Source of the DNA: Chelatococcus caeni
GTDB lineage: Bacteria; Pseudomonadota; Alphaproteobacteria; Rhizobiales; Beijerinckiaceae
Assembly: GCF_014196925.1 (NCBI RefSeq)
Contig: NZ_JACIEN010000001.1
Location: 1,765,070 to 1,829,069, forward strand
Direction: 5' to 3'
Length of the DNA stretch: 64,000 nucleotides
Within the stretch, counting starts at the first letter, position 1; every line of letters starts with the position of its first letter. Made by a program: the position numbers and the translations under genes. A model generated the notes under the pieces. The model saw only the letters and a list, made by a program, of their open reading frames with translations. It had not been told where the DNA came from and made no database searches. Positions 26,363 to 33,472 of this stretch are shown piece after piece.

Positions 26363-26751
26363 ATGTGCAACCTCTACAACGTCCGATCCAACCGCGAGGC
26401 GATCCTCGATCTTACCCGCGGCATGGTCGACCGAATCGGTTGGAACGAGCCGTCGCGCGACATCTACCCCGGAACGCTCCCACCGATCGTCCGCATCGGC
26501 ACGGACGGTGAGCGAGAGTGGTTATGGCGACCTGGGGCATGCCGACGCCGCCGGAGCGCATCCGGGGCAACTATGATCCCGGCCTCACGTTCGCCGCCGC
26601 CTGCGCCGCCCATGGCTGGACGCGCAACCAGTGCACCGAGGAGCTGCGCGTGCCGCGCTCTACCTATGACAAATGGTGCGATGGTGGAAAATGCGACCGC
26701 GAGGCAAGCAGGCGCCGCCTGATGTCCCTGATCGACCAAACGACGCCCTGA
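26363..26751 (+). pseudogene. Frameshifted SRAP/YedK-like (HMCES family) gene remnant
   Basis: The first 52 codons (MCNLYNVRSNREAILDL through PPIVRIGTDGERE) match the N terminus of SOS-response-associated peptidase-like proteins, including catalytic Cys2. After GERE the family continuation (L-VMATWGMPTPPE) appears in the +1-shifted frame, as if one base of a Leu codon near 26519 were lost. Beyond PPE the family similarity ends. The remaining 60 or so codons (RIRGNYDPGLTFAAACAAHG through SLIDQTTP) look unrelated, with a helix-turn-helix-like WTRNQCTEELRVPRSTYDKW. So the gene is both truncated and fused. Confidence 0.7.
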
Positions 26752-26888
26752 AACGCGAAAAGGCCCCGCCACCGGCGAACGGGCGGGCCAAGTCAGGGAG
26801 GAAACGCCCGGAGGGCAGCGCCGCTGTCCCACTCTGGCCACCGGAACCTTGCCAGCACTACGCTCGTTCATCGTGGTGGAGGTTAGAA

Positions 26889-27134
26889 ATGGTGTGGATC
26901 ACTTGGCTAGGCGCCGCTCTCGTCATGCTCGGAGTGCTCTATTCGGCACACGTCGCTATCTTTCGCGGCCGCATGAGCAATCCCCACACGACGCAGGCGG
27001 GAGTTCCTACGCTGGAACCGAAGCGCAGCGGCATCCGCGTTCTTGGTGTTAGGGACAATTGGCCGGGGCTTGCGATGATTGTTGTTGGTGCAGCTATTCT
27101 GCTGTTCGGCTTCCTGACGCACACTCCCGGATAG
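26889..27134 (+). CDS. Small two-helix membrane protein
   Basis: An 81-residue hypothetical protein, not recognised. Two transmembrane helices (VWITWLGAALVMLGVLYSAH and LAMIVVGAAILLFGFL) are separated by a loop of about 33 residues containing a proline and several arginines. A TGGAGG site lies 7 bp before the ATG, supporting this start rather than the much longer open frame. A 21-codon frame follows 2 bp after its stop (27137-27202, rich in Asp) and may be a coupled micro-gene. Confidence 0.6.
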   Translation: MVWITWLGAALVMLGVLYSAHVAIFRGRMSNPHTTQAGVPTLEPKRSGIRVLGVRDNWPGLAMIVVGAAILLFGFLTHTPG

Positions 27135-27441
27135 CCATGAAATTCGATTTCTCTGCTCAGAATGACGAGCACGACGACAGGGAGAGCGTAGCCATCGATT
27201 AACCGTCCCTCATGTTTGGTGCTGCTCTCGCGCCAGCAGGCGGCCGCCTAGACGGCAGCCCCCGCGCCGGCGCTCACGAGCGGGCGAGACACCGTGAACG
27301 GGACGCGAACACGCTTCGGGAATTTTTCGGGAAACTGTGTCCCGAACTGCGCATCTTGGCTCCCTTTCGTTTCGTTTGTGCGCGCGATGCCCTTGCCTTC
27401 CCCCGTCGGAAACACTAGGAAAACCTTGAGCATGAACGGTT
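27135..27441. other. Intergenic stretch before tRNA-Pro
   Basis: Apart from the possible 21-codon frame at its left end, no gene is seen. TTCGGGAA occurs twice (27315 and 27326), 11 bp apart. The GTTTCGTTTGTGCGCG region just after these is AT-richer and may contain the tRNA promoter. Confidence 0.4.
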
Positions 27442-27518
27442 CGGGGCATAGCGCAGTCTGGTAGCGCATCTGCTTTGGGAGCAGAGGGTCGCAGGTTCAA
27501 ATCCTGCTGCCCCGACCA
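27442..27518 (+). tRNA. tRNA-Pro (anticodon TGG)
   Basis: Cloverleaf: acceptor CGGGGCA/TGCCCCG, D-arm GCGC/GCGC, anticodon stem TCTGC/GCAGA with loop TTTGGGA (anticodon TGG), T-arm GCAGG-TTCAAAT-CCTGC, discriminator A and encoded CCA. Confidence 0.97.
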
Positions 27519-27606
27519 TCATGTTCGACGGCTGCGCCGGCAGGTCGCCTTCTGGCCCCTCTCCGGCGCGGTTGGGGCCAGTTCCTAGAGAAAGCCGCGA
27601 CGACCA

Positions 27607-27912
27607 ATGATCGCACGCATCTACAGGCCGACGAAGACGGCCATGCAATCCGGCACCGCCAAGACGAAGCGCTGGCTGCTCGAATTCGAGCCGGAGAAGC
27701 CGCGCGAGGTCGAGCCGCTGATGGGCTGGACGAGTTCGTCGGACATGCGCCAGCAGCTCAAGCTGTCCTTTGACAGCCGGGAGGAGGCCGAGGCCTACGC
27801 GCGCCGCAACGGCATCCCCTATCGCGTCGAGCAGCCGTTTGCCCCGAAGCGCCGCATCATCTCCTATTCGGACAATTTCAAGTTCAACCGCGTGACGCCC
27901 TGGACGCACTGA
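27607..27912 (+). CDS. NADH dehydrogenase complex I accessory subunit (NDUFS4-like, ETC complex I)
   Basis: This 101-residue protein matches the ETC_C1_NDUFS4 family: ARIYRPTKTAMQSG at the N terminus, KRWLLEFEP, DMRQQLKLSFDSREEAEAYA and KRRIISYSDNFKFNR. In alphaproteobacteria and mitochondria this small subunit binds the peripheral arm of complex I. Its presence supports the alphaproteobacterial assignment. It is a standalone gene between two tRNAs. Confidence 0.95.
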   Translation: MIARIYRPTKTAMQSGTAKTKRWLLEFEPEKPREVEPLMGWTSSSDMRQQLKLSFDSREEAEAYARRNGIPYRVEQPFAPKRRIISYSDNFKFNRVTPWTH

Positions 27913-27934
27913 CGCCGCCGGCGAGCCACGCGAC

Positions 27935-28011
27935 GGCCCCTTAGCTCAGCTGGATAGAGCAAGTGCCTTCTAAGCACTAGGTCGCAGGTTCGAGCCCTGC
28001 AGGGGTCGCCA
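27935..28011 (+). tRNA. tRNA-Arg (anticodon TCT)
   Basis: Acceptor GGCCCCT/AGGGGTC (one G-U pair), D-arm GCTC/GAGC, anticodon stem AGTGC/GCACT with loop CTTCTAA (anticodon TCT), T-arm GCAGG-TTCGAGC-CCTGC, encoded CCA. No integrase or duplicated 3' end is seen beside it. Confidence 0.96.
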
Positions 28012-28159
28012 ACACTCCGGTGCCGGGTCGGCACGCGCGGCAGTGGCGGCATCGCCACCGTGCGCAAAGGCCATTTGCTTTCCGGCCTCGGCCACGTATG
28101 AGGAAAGGTGCCGGGCGCGGTGCGCCCGGATTCGCTTGTTCCTTTCGAGGGGCCCGTTC

Positions 28160-28420
28160 ATGAAAAAGATCATTCTTCTGGGCGCACTGGCCTTCGGTCT
28201 CGCCGCCTGCAACACCAACAACCCTGGTGACCGTGCGGTCGGCGGCGCTCTCATCGGCGGCGGCGCCGGCGCCCTCGTCGGCGGCCTGGCCACGGGCACG
28301 GCCGGCGGCGCGGTCGTCGGCGGCGCCATCGGCGCGGCCGGCGGCGCCATGATCGGCGCGGCCACGGCGCCCCAGTGCCAGACCTACTACTACCGCGGCC
28401 GCCGCTATCGCGACTGCTGA
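28160..28420 (+). CDS. Small glycine-zipper lipoprotein
   Basis: An 86-residue envelope protein. The signal MKKIILLGALAFGLAAC ends in a lipobox with C17 as the acylated cysteine. A run of GxxxG-type glycine zipper repeats (GGGAGALVGGLATG and following) forms the core, and the tail contains CQTYYYRGRRYRDC. Such proteins insert in or associate with the outer membrane; the specific role is unknown. It ends at a strong bidirectional terminator. Confidence 0.88.
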   Translation: MKKIILLGALAFGLAACNTNNPGDRAVGGALIGGGAGALVGGLATGTAGGAVVGGAIGAAGGAMIGAATAPQCQTYYYRGRRYRDC

Positions 28421-28440
28421 CACGGGTGTCATTCCATGCA

Positions 28441-28472
28441 AAAGGCCGGCGGACATCCGCCGGCCTTTTTTG
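28441..28472. terminator. Bidirectional Rho-independent terminator
   Basis: AAA-GGCCGGCGGA-CAT-TCCGCCGGCC-TTTTTT: a perfect 10-bp stem with A and U tracts on both sides. It serves the lipoprotein gene on the plus strand and the convergent DUF2853 gene on the minus strand. Confidence 0.93.
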
Positions 28473-28505
28473 TGGGCTCGAAGCTCCGGCGAGCGCCTTC
28501 CGCGT

Positions 28506-28820
28506 TCAGGCGAAGGCGTCCAGCTTGCCGAAATGCTCGGCCAGCAGGTAATAGAAGGTCAGACGCGACTTCGTGCGGTCGTCCTTCATGGTCTGGCAGA
28601 CCGTCTTGATGGCGCCGTCGAGATCGCCGCTCGTCAGCCCCAGCTTCTTCTTCAGGAAATTCTCGCGGATACGGGCGCATTCTTCCGGATCGGAGCATGC
28701 GACATAGCGGCTGTCGGACTTGCCGAGCACCAGCTGATACGTTTTGGCGAGGCCCGCCAAGGCGGCCTCGTTGACCGGTTTCTTCGCATACTTCTGAACA
28801 TCGGCAAGTTGTTCCGACAT
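28506..28820 (-). CDS. DUF2853 family protein
   Basis: A 104-residue soluble protein starting MSEQLADVQKYA with GAGAGGGAC upstream. Recognised as the DUF2853 type: YQLVLGKSDSRYVACSDPEE, RENFLKKKLGL, and MKDDRTKSRLTFYYLLAEHF. All-helical and cytoplasmic; function unknown. Confidence 0.85.
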   Translation of the reverse strand: MSEQLADVQKYAKKPVNEAALAGLAKTYQLVLGKSDSRYVACSDPEECARIRENFLKKKLGLTSGDLDGAIKTVCQTMKDDRTKSRLTFYYLLAEHFGKLDAFA

Positions 28821-29131
28821 CGTCCCTCTCCGGGCTTGGGTTGCTGGATGGAAGTACGCAACACGAGCTGTAAAGATCAGGAAGAGAAGCGCCGGCCTGC
28901 TGCCTCCTCGAATCGCCGGCCATCAGAGGCGGCGGAAGCGCCGCGGCGCCATTCAAAGCGTTGCCGCCCGGTTTGGCAATGACCGGCCGCGCCGCTTCCG
29001 GCGCTGCATCCGCCACGCATCCGACACAGAAATTCGCTGAGATGGCGCTGGTGCCGCCGGCCCGGACGCGCTACAGCCGCAGCCGAGCGCGCAGAGGCTT
29101 TCGCGTCGCTTTCCGAGATGAAGGACCTCAC
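28821..29131. other. Intergenic stretch, no gene seen
   Basis: Divergent gap between the DUF2853 gene and the small acidic protein gene. Open frames on the minus strand across it show no ribosome-binding site or coherent composition. Confidence 0.4.
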
Positions 29132-29443
29132 ATGTATACACTGGAAATCGGCCGCAAGGCCGTCGCCGTGATCGACGCCGACGAGGAACAGGCCCGCTCC
29201 GTCTTCGATCAGGAGGCCTTCAGGAACGACCTCAGGCAGATGACGAGCGACGGCGAGCCACTGTGGGACGGCGTGGCGCCGCTGAATCTGCGCCCGGCGA
29301 GCGAGGAGGAATCCGAGACCTTCGACCTGATGATGGAAGAGGACGCGGAAGCCTTCGACGAGGACGAAACCCTCGACGGCGAAGAGGAAGGCCTCGACGT
29401 GCTCTTCCTCGTGCCGATCGACGACGGGGAAGACGACGCCTGA
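29132..29443 (+). CDS. Small acidic protein of unknown function
   Basis: A 103-residue cytoplasmic protein behind AAGGACCTCAC. It begins MYTLEIGRKAVAVIDADEEQA and ends in a strongly acidic stretch (MMEEDAEAFDEDETLDGEEE). No recognised domain; the composition suggests a nucleic-acid-mimic or binding partner, but this is speculation. A hairpin follows at 29489. Confidence 0.65.
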   Translation: MYTLEIGRKAVAVIDADEEQARSVFDQEAFRNDLRQMTSDGEPLWDGVAPLNLRPASEEESETFDLMMEEDAEAFDEDETLDGEEEGLDVLFLVPIDDGEDDA

Positions 29444-29786
29444 CGCGCCGCCGGCGCGAATCGACCGTTTGACGGGAGCGACATCGTCGGGGCGCGAAAG
29501 CGCCCCGAAACGTCTCCCGCGCCGTACAAGCGGACAGGATCCGTTCACGGCCGACAGGGAGCAGCGGTGCTGCTCCCTTCGTGTCTTTGGCGCGTGCGCT
29601 GCGGATGACGCAAGCGCTTCCCGAACGCCGCCCCCCTCTTTTGCGGCTGAAATGCCGGCAAGAGCAGCCTGCGGTGAGATCCCGGCTTGAATGACCGGGC
29701 GGATCGGATCTGGAACCGAAATTCGGGCGAAGGTGTTTCATGTCTGTACCGGCGGTGGACGTTTCCGCCGATGGAAGGACTTCGCC
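29444..29786. other. Intergenic stretch with two hairpins
   Basis: No gene seen. Perfect stems occur at 29489-29506 (GGGGCGC-GAAA-GCGCCCC) and 29556-29578 (AGGGAGCAG-CGGTG-CTGCTCCCT), plausible terminators of the acidic-protein transcript. The rest is probably the promoter and leader of the DUF1328 gene. Confidence 0.45.
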
Positions 29787-29948
29787 ATGCTCAAGTGGAT
29801 TCTGATTCTTCTCGTCGTCGCGGCCGTTGCCAGCCTTCTCGGCTTTCACGCCTTGGCGGGTGCAGCGGCGACGGGCGCTCGCATTCTGATCGCCATCGTG
29901 CTCGTCCTCTTCCTCCTGGTCCTCTTCGGCGTCGTTGCCATCGCCTGA
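29787..29948 (+). CDS. DUF1328 (YtjA-like) small membrane protein
   Basis: A 53-residue protein with two helices: LKWILILLVVAAVASLLGFH and ARILIAIVLVLFLLVLFGV. Length and pattern match DUF1328, often stress-induced. A GGAAGGAC site precedes the ATG. It is the last clear host gene before the prophage. Confidence 0.85.
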   Translation: MLKWILILLVVAAVASLLGFHALAGAAATGARILIAIVLVLFLLVLFGVVAIA

Positions 29949-30490
29949 GCACGCGCCAAGGGCAAGGAACCCTGGCGATCATCGCCCTGCGATCGTCGCT
30001 GCGGCATCGCAGCCGACGCCATCGAGCCGACGGAACGGATCGGCGCAGCCCCGGGCGCCGGTCCCCTCTCCGGCCATTTCTCGCGCTCTCCACCGCTCAC
30101 CAAGATCAGCCTCGGCCATGCGCTCCGCATCACAGCGAAAGGCCCTCGTTCCTGAGGCTGTCTTTTGGGCTGGCCGTCGACATCCGACGCCTGCGTCCGC
30201 GAGGCCCCGAGACGAACGACGAAGCCGATGGTCGTCCGTCAGCGTTCGCAGGCGGCACGTAAACGTCTCCGCCTGCCCGACAGCGATACGCCTGACATTC
30301 CGCAACGCATCAGAGTGGATGTGAAGTGCAAGAACAGGTGCTAGCCGGGACCAGCCGGGATTAAGCGGGATAGAACGGGCGCAACCGCCGGCTGAATATA
30401 GCGTTGCGGGCCATATCGGCGGTGCGGCGAGCGCAGTTGGCGGCGCAATATCGGATGCGAGTCCGCTGCCGCCAACCGCACGGCGCAAGA
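29949..30490. other. Host-prophage junction region
   Basis: No convincing complete gene. The left part is host-like. A 38-codon open frame from ATG 30228 runs through RLPDSDTPDIPQRIRVDV and stops inside the proposed phage end, so it could be the start of an interrupted host gene. From 30320 onwards there are short repeats compatible with transposase-binding sites: GCCGGGA twice and GCGGGA at 30344-30370, and ATAT(C/A)G boxes near 30397, 30411 and 30449. Confidence 0.4.
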
Positions 30491-30901
30491 TCACCTGCGA
30501 GCAAGGGATCGCGGCAACTGGACCTTGAACCGAACACCGGTATATTTTGCACAATCCTTCATGTAGGCAACGAAGTCACGTCGGTTGCCGTCATAGGCTT
30601 TGACGGCACGCGCCGGCGGAAGCTTGATATCCAACGTGATATTAAGCAGTGACTGGGCAGCGAACGCGCACATTAAACCAAGACCATCAAACACCGGAAC
30701 TTGGCCGAGCTGGCGCGACAATCGGAACTCATAGTCCTTAAGCGTCTCAAAATCTGCCGTTTCGATAGATAAGGCTATCATCTCCTCCGCATCCACTAAG
30801 GACTGCGCAAAGAGCTTCTGCTCAAGATCGACAGCCTTCGCGGGCATCGCGCTGCTCCCCACAAGCGCAAGCGAAGCGGCCACTATCACGAGCCTTCTCA
30901 C
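30491..30901 (-). CDS. Secreted protein of unknown function at the prophage left end
   Basis: A 136-residue protein with a GTG start 5 bp after AGGAGG. A signal peptide (RRLVIVAASLALVGSSAMPAKA) is followed by a helical mature part, then YMKDCAKYTG near the C terminus; two cysteines remain. It lies 9 bp after the preceding small gene and downstream of the repressor on the same strand, so it may be expressed in the lysogen as a phage moron. No family recognised. Confidence 0.65.
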   Translation of the reverse strand: MRRLVIVAASLALVGSSAMPAKAVDLEQKLFAQSLVDAEEMIALSIETADFETLKDYEFRLSRQLGQVPVFDGLGLMCAFAAQSLLNITLDIKLPPARAVKAYDGNRRDFVAYMKDCAKYTGVRFKVQLPRSLARR

Positions 30902-30910
30902 ACGAGCCTC

Positions 30911-31123
30911 CTAAACGTTGCTGCCGACCACAATGAAGACCGAATTGCCCGTCATGTCGCCGCTGATATTCAATGTTATCGGATTTGCATTTCGCGCTCG
31001 GCGCCTTGTCCGTCGAGGCGACTGCCTATTGTCGGACTTCCGGCTCTCAAATCCCCCTTCATCCAATACATGCCTTAGCGTCTCGAAGATGCGGGCCTTT
31101 TTCTCGGCATCGTGCGTATTCAT
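30911..31123 (-). CDS. Small basic protein downstream of the repressor
   Basis: Hypothetical protein of 70 residues. The ATG at MNTHDAEKKARIF is preferred because GAGGC lies 5 bp upstream; a longer start six codons earlier lacks a site. The middle is very basic (RRTRRRARNANP) and the C terminus hydrophobic. It sits between the repressor and the secreted-protein gene in one leftward unit. Confidence 0.55.
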   Translation of the reverse strand: MNTHDAEKKARIFETLRHVLDEGGFESRKSDNRQSPRRTRRRARNANPITLNISGDMTGNSVFIVVGSNV

Positions 31124-31153
31124 TGTTTGCCTCGATGTCATGACGCGGGAGCC

Positions 31154-31639
31154 TCAGACAACAAGTCGCAAAAATCTATGTGCTGTTCGCTTGTCGATGT
31201 GATTCTCCCCTGCCTCAATTTCCTCTATAATCAATTGATAAAGCTTTGATACAATTTCCGACTTTTTGTTTGGTTCTAGTGTGCGATTGTTTACCACCAG
31301 CCATTCCTCGATAATTCCCAGGGTCTCCCCGAGAATATCGGTGCGAATTGTCGACCGACTTTCGACCGGCACTATTTCGGAGCGGCCGTCCCCTTGTCGA
31401 CCTCCGGTCACGATCCAATCCAAGGACACGCCTGCAGCGACCGCGAGTGACGCGACAGGGAACAGCGGCGGGCGCGCCACTCCATCACGCCATTTGGCGA
31501 TTTGCTCGGCCGTCACACCGGCAATTATCGACGCCTTCGAAAGCCCCCCAATCTGATCGCAAATAGCTCGAAGGCGGGTTCCGAATTCCGGCGTCCAACC
31601 CGGAACCGCGCCGGACCCGCCTAAAGTCGGTTCCGACAT
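31154..31639 (-). CDS. Phage repressor-like XRE-family protein
   Basis: A 161-residue protein starting MSEPTLGGSG, 7 bp after AGGGGG. A helix-turn-helix domain spans about residues 18-65 (FGTRLRAICDQIGGLSKASI, then VTAEQIAKWRDGVARP). A C-terminal region rich in charged helices (SEIVSKLYQLIIEEIEAGE) may dimerise. Leftward orientation opposite the early operon, and a 9-bp inverted repeat just upstream of its ribosome-binding site, match the c repressor of a Mu-like phage. Confidence 0.82.
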   Translation of the reverse strand: MSEPTLGGSGAVPGWTPEFGTRLRAICDQIGGLSKASIIAGVTAEQIAKWRDGVARPPLFPVASLAVAAGVSLDWIVTGGRQGDGRSEIVPVESRSTIRTDILGETLGIIEEWLVVNNRTLEPNKKSEIVSKLYQLIIEEIEAGENHIDKRTAHRFLRLVV

Positions 31640-31654
31640 CAAGCAACCCCCTGG

Positions 31655-31676
31655 AATGCCGATATAAATCGGCATT
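31655..31676. promoter_or_regulatory. Repressor operator candidate
   Basis: Perfect inverted repeat AATGCCGAT-ATAA-ATCGGCATT. It lies 16 bp upstream of the repressor start, so binding there could both autoregulate the repressor and influence the rightward early promoter. Confidence 0.7.
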
Positions 31677-31802
31677 CACCGTCGCTAATCGACCTCCGGC
31701 AACCCGGAACTCGACTTTTATCGTTGCGAATCACGACAAAAATCGACATCTTGTCTCCACCGTGAACACGAACGGGCGCACGAACGTGCACCCGAAAGAC
31801 CG

Positions 31803-31828
31803 AAAAAACCGGCCCCTGCCAGGGCCGG
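31803..31828 (-). terminator. Leftward terminator in the early leader
   Basis: On the minus strand: CCGGCCC-TGGCAG-GGGCCGG followed by TTTTTT, a 7-bp GC stem plus U tract. It would stop leftward transcripts coming from the phage body before they reach the operator and repressor. On the plus strand the same stem lies in the leader ahead of the ner-like gene. Confidence 0.7.
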
Positions 31829-31845
31829 ACGATCCGGAGAATGAG

Positions 31846-32142
31846 ATGGCCCGCAAACGCTGGGACAGGTTCACCATCAAGGCCGAGGTGCACCGGCGCA
31901 AGAGCACGCTGACGAAGATCGCGACCGATGCAAAGCTCGATCCTTCCGCGTGTCGCTCGGCCCTCATCCGCCGGCATTTCGCCGGTGAGAAGGCACTCGC
32001 CGCCTTTCTCGGCCTCGAACCGGCGGACCTTTGGCCCGATCGCTACGAGACACCATCATCCGGCACGCAGGATAGCGCGTGCCGCACAGGCGCCACCAGC
32101 CAAAACGTGCATGGGCGTCCTGACATGGGAGCGGCAGCATGA
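31846..32142 (+). CDS. ner: Ner-like DNA-binding regulator
   Basis: A 98-residue protein. The ATG is preceded by GGAGA at proper spacing. The core (RKRWDRFTIKAEVHRRKSTL, then IATDAKLDPSACRSALIRRH, and KALAAFLGLEPADLWPDRY) is the Nlp/Ner winged-helix domain of Mu-like phages. It would shut down early and repressor transcription during lytic growth. The C-terminal tail of 30 residues is unstructured. It overlaps the next gene by ATGA. Confidence 0.85.
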   Translation: MARKRWDRFTIKAEVHRRKSTLTKIATDAKLDPSACRSALIRRHFAGEKALAAFLGLEPADLWPDRYETPSSGTQDSACRTGATSQNVHGRPDMGAAA

Positions 32143-32315
32143 CGCGTTCCCCGTCTGAAAATCGCCAGCGGCCAGACAGGCATTTTCTGCCTACAACGCG
32201 CGCCTTCGCCCGCGACGCCTTCGAGTTGGTGTGCCTCGCGCTGTTCGTTGGCGCCGTGTGGGTTTGGGCCAATGAGGCCGAGCGGCTCGTACGCCTTGTG
32301 CGGGGCTTCCAATGA
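32139..32315 (+). CDS. 58-residue membrane-anchored phage protein
   Basis: A short frame starting at the ATGA overlap with the ner-like stop and ending at another ATGA overlap with the next gene, so all three are translationally coupled. N terminus MTRSPSENRQRPDRHFLP, then one hydrophobic helix (FELVCLALFVGAVWVWA) and a charged end. No family recognised. The double overlap is the main evidence that it is real. Confidence 0.6.
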   Translation: MTRSPSENRQRPDRHFLPTTRAFARDAFELVCLALFVGAVWVWANEAERLVRLVRGFQ

Positions 32316-32611
32316 GCGACCTGCAACACGCTGCTGTGCCTCGCGGCTGGCATACTGCAGCCGGTGCTCGCCGACGCCGCCTCGCGGCCTTCGCACGCTT
32401 TTGCCGCGAACAGGCCGGCAGCTTCGAGCTGACGAGCGTTGCCCGCACGTCGCTGGTGGACTTCGCCGACGAAGGAGCCGGTGGGGGCACCCGCCAGATC
32501 CTGCGAGACTTAGCCGACGCCCTGCCGCCCGATCAGGTCGACGAAGTCATTTTCCTACTCGCCTTTGTGCACGGCGATCGCCTCGCGGAGATGCTCGATG
32601 GCGGCCGCTAA
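32312..32611 (+). CDS. Phage early hypothetical protein
   Basis: A 99-residue protein coupled to the preceding gene. Basic N-terminal half (AAGARRRRLAAFARFCREQ) and acidic C-terminal half (LADALPPDQVDEVIFLLAFVH). Its last 57 bp overlap the 3' end of an oppositely oriented gene. Function unknown. Confidence 0.55.
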   Translation: MSDLQHAAVPRGWHTAAGARRRRLAAFARFCREQAGSFELTSVARTSLVDFADEGAGGGTRQILRDLADALPPDQVDEVIFLLAFVHGDRLAEMLDGGR

Positions 32612-32845
32612 GGATTTCCCGGCAGGGTCAAGTTGGACGCCGTCGACCACTACCGGCTCGCTGCGCTCCGCAGCGGCCGCCAATTCCGCCATCAGAGCGT
32701 CTAGCGAAACGTCGCCGTCACGCTCGACGAGGGTGACCACCGCATCCGCGATGCGGTGGCGCCAGAAGGCGTATTGCACGCCCTTTTCCAGCGCCGCGAC
32801 CCGGCGCTCCAACAGACGTTTTGTTCGTTCTTCAGCATTCGACAT
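32555..32845 (-). CDS. Antisense-oriented phage hypothetical protein
   Basis: A 96-residue helical protein starting MSNAEERTKRLLERRVAALE, with GGGGAAAG upstream. The composition (even charge, DALMAELAAAAERSEPVVVD, C-terminal AIEHLREAIAVHKGE) is that of a real soluble protein rather than a shadow frame. It is the only leftward gene inside the rightward early operon and overlaps the 3' end of the preceding gene. Role unknown; it could be expressed in the lysogen. Confidence 0.55.
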   Translation of the reverse strand: MSNAEERTKRLLERRVAALEKGVQYAFWRHRIADAVVTLVERDGDVSLDALMAELAAAAERSEPVVVDGVQLDPAGKSLAAAIEHLREAIAVHKGE

Positions 32846-33010
32846 TCGGTCTTTCCCCGACTCGTTTGGTGACGCGTCGAGTGTAGGGGGAGCGCGCGAC
32901 CTGCGTCAGTGGTCGGTGGCGGGGCTAACCCGTGCCCTCTATGGGCGTTTCCTCCCTAGCCTTGGCCGGGCGGGTTCCGCCCGCCCGGCCCCTTTTGGGC
33001 GAGGGTGACC

Positions 33011-33472
33011 ATGGCCCGGCAGCGCGACACCAACACCCTCGACCTCTTCCGCGATTTCCAGCCGGCGCCCGTCGTGGCCCGGTTCGGCGAGGAGGTCGTG
33101 CGGGCCGGCACGCTTGCCGCCCGCCTGTCGCGCGCCGTGTCGCAGTGCCTGCGCGACTGCGGCCTCTCCCGAGAGGTCGTTGCGCGGCGCATGTCGGAAT
33201 TTCTCGGTGAGGATGTCCCGGTGTCGATGCTGGAAGCCTATGCCAGCCAAGCCAAGGCCGGCACGCATCAGATCTCGGCCACGCGCCTCATTGCTCTTGT
33301 GTCCGTCACCGGCGACGAGCGGCCTCTTAATGCCCTGCTCGATGCAGCTGCTCTCATTGCTGTGCCCAGCCGCTACGAGGCTCTGCTCAAACGGGAGCGC
33401 GCCAAGGAGCTGAAGGACGAACTCGAGCGCCAAATCGCTGCCGCCGATGCGGAGTGGAGGGCCCGCCGGTGA
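33011..33472 (+). CDS. Phage early protein preceding transposase
   Basis: A 153-residue protein starting MARQRDTNTLDLFRDFQPAP, following GAGGG. The middle (SQCLRDCGLSREVVARRMSE and SMLEAYASQAKAG with ISATRLIALV) is a helix-turn-helix-like regulator fold common just upstream of transposase A in Mu-like phages of alphaproteobacteria. Its stop overlaps the transposase start as GTGA. Exact function unknown. Confidence 0.7.
   Translation: MARQRDTNTLDLFRDFQPAPVVARFGEEVVRAGTLAARLSRAVSQCLRDCGLSREVVARRMSEFLGEDVPVSMLEAYASQAKAGTHQISATRLIALVSVTGDERPLNALLDAAALIAVPSRYEALLKRERAKELKDELERQIAAADAEWRARR

Larger units (their letters stand above)
31640..31845. promoter_or_regulatory. Early control region between repressor and ner-like gene
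   Basis: Divergent promoters are expected here. Besides the main palindrome there are TCG-rich half sites (GTCGCTAATCGAC near 31681 and CGTTGCGAATCACGAC near 31722). A GTG-initiated extension of the Ner-like frame begins at 31762, but the ATG at 31846 has the better ribosome-binding site, so most of this is probably untranslated leader. Confidence 0.65.

Noticed and set aside
25984..26370. 128-codon minus-strand frame upstream of the orphan terminator
   Set aside because: Basic, low-complexity composition, no ribosome-binding site and no family resemblance; kept only as a possible transcript region.
27210..27500. Minus-strand protein beginning MNLRPSAPKADALP
   Set aside because: Antisense of tRNA-Pro; this N terminus is the known false translation of tRNA genes.
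27935..28011. tRNA-Arg as an integration site for the prophage
   Set aside because: The phage is of the transposing Mu type with a DDE transposase, lies over 2 kb away, and no duplicated tRNA fragment is seen.
27864..28067. Minus-strand frame across tRNA-Arg
   Set aside because: Antisense to a tRNA and to the NDUFS4-like gene end; no independent support.
29979..30554. 191-codon minus-strand frame across the host-prophage junction
   Set aside because: It spans the proposed phage end and has no coding signature.
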